From: Flavobacteriales bacterium UBA2619
GTDB lineage: Bacteria > Bacteroidota > Bacteroidia > Flavobacteriales_D > Sanyastnellaceae
Direction: 5' to 3'
NCBI GenBank assembly: GCA_002339135.1
Contig: DDJR01000089.1
Coordinates: 1-7,768 of the forward strand
Length of the DNA: 7,768 bases
The notes below the pieces were generated by a model that did not search any database, was not told the origin of the DNA, and saw only the letters and a program-made list of their open reading frames with translations. The position numbers were made by a program, and so were the translations under genes. Shown one piece after another: positions 7,201 to 7,768 of the stretch. Position 1 is the first letter of the stretch; each line of letters starts with the position of its first letter.

Positions 7201-7768
7201 ATGATTAAACCTAGGAATTTTTTAATATTTAGTGTTTTATGCGTCTTGATGTCGTCTTGTGCTACCAAAGAATCAATCGTTTTATTTCAGGACGATAATC
7301 AAAAAGATGAGCAAAAAGAAATTCAAACTACCGAGCAAAACATTTCAAGTCAGTTTGAAGACTTTACCATTCAAAAGAACGACATTCTCAAAGTATCGGT
7401 CTCCGCTTTAGATATGACTTCAGTAGCCTCCTTCCGTTCAGACATCATGCAAGCGAGGTCAAATGATCAATATTTATTGGAGGGTTTTAAAGTAGACGAA
7501 CTTGGCAGTTTAAACCTTCCATTGGTAGGAAAGGTTGATGTATTAGGGCTAACTCCAAGTCAAGCATCTTTATTAATTCAGCTAGAATTAAGCAAGTCCA
7601 TCATCGACCCCATTGTAAACATCAACTTCTTGAATTTTAGGTTTACAATTCTAGGAGAAGTGAATAACCCAGGAACCTTTAGCGTGTTTGACCCTAAGAT
7701 CAATGTTATTCAAGCCTTAGGCTTAGCTGGGGACATTACAATCACGGGTAAACGTGATAACATCAAGA
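7201..7768 (+). CDS. Polysaccharide export outer-membrane lipoprotein, Wza-like (3' end cut by window)
   Basis: The open frame begins with ATG at 7201, directly after an in-frame TAA, and runs off the window edge after 189 codons. The N-terminus is a lipoprotein signal: K3 and R5, a hydrophobic stretch (7-17) and a lipobox VLMSSC with C20 as the lipidated residue. A polar linker (about 21-53, rich in Q, E, K and D) follows. The Poly_export domain spans about 55-147 (FTIQKNDILKVSV, then LEGFKVDELGSLNLPLVG, then IDPIVNINF). A first SLBB domain begins at about 146 (FTILGEVNNPGTFSV) and continues into LGLAGDITITGKRDNI. From the family, such proteins form the outer-membrane channel for capsule or exopolysaccharide export, working with a Wzc-type co-polymerase usually encoded next door; that neighbour would lie beyond the window. 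GC is about 37%, and leucine is often TTA, unlike the preceding genes. Confidence 0.93.
   Translation, partial: MIKPRNFLIFSVLCVLMSSCATKESIVLFQDDNQKDEQKEIQTTEQNISSQFEDFTIQKNDILKVSVSALDMTSVASFRSDIMQARSNDQYLLEGFKVDELGSLNLPLVGKVDVLGLTPSQASLLIQLELSKSIIDPIVNINFLNFRFTILGEVNNPGTFSVFDPKINVIQALGLAGDITITGKRDNIK

Overview
The window looks like Bacteroidota chromosome, probably a marine Flavobacteriales-type organism. The evidence is a C-terminal type IX secretion (T9SS) sorting domain on a secreted PKD/Kazal protein, a giant DUF2723/GT117-type membrane glycosyltransferase of the Bacteroidota form, genes without clear Shine-Dalgarno sites, and a TAnnTTTG-type -7 element. Coding GC is roughly 45-50% over most of the window by hand count. 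The sequence does not fix the lineage more finely. All genes supported are on the + strand.

Layout: (1) bases 2-889 are the 3' end of a secreted, cysteine-rich protein with PKD-like and Kazal-like modules and a T9SS tail. (2) A 64-bp spacer with a weak candidate promoter leads into a compact run of four genes: a DUF2723/GT117 glycosyltransferase (954-4805), purN (4819-5397), rnhA (5394-5897) and a glutaryl-CoA dehydrogenase gene (5908-7086). Spacings are 13 bp, a 4-bp ATGA overlap and 10 bp, so co-transcription is likely. (3) A 114-bp AT-rich gap holds a weak stem-loop and a good -7 element. (4) From 7201 to the window end runs the 5' part of a Wza-type polysaccharide export lipoprotein gene, cut by the window edge. 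Its GC is about 37%, against about 50% in the dehydrogenase gene just before it.

Functionally the middle block mixes envelope glycosylation, purine synthesis, RNA/DNA hybrid removal and lysine/tryptophan-type catabolism. This looks like a housekeeping run rather than one pathway. The last gene probably opens a capsule or exopolysaccharide locus continuing beyond the window, and the GC step suggests that locus has a different evolutionary history. I found no RNA genes, insertion sequences, CRISPR arrays or defence modules, and no convincing undescribed system. The points most worth a second look are an apparent insert in the periplasmic part of the glycosyltransferase, the Kazal-like module with an acidic predicted reactive site, and the composition break near 7087.
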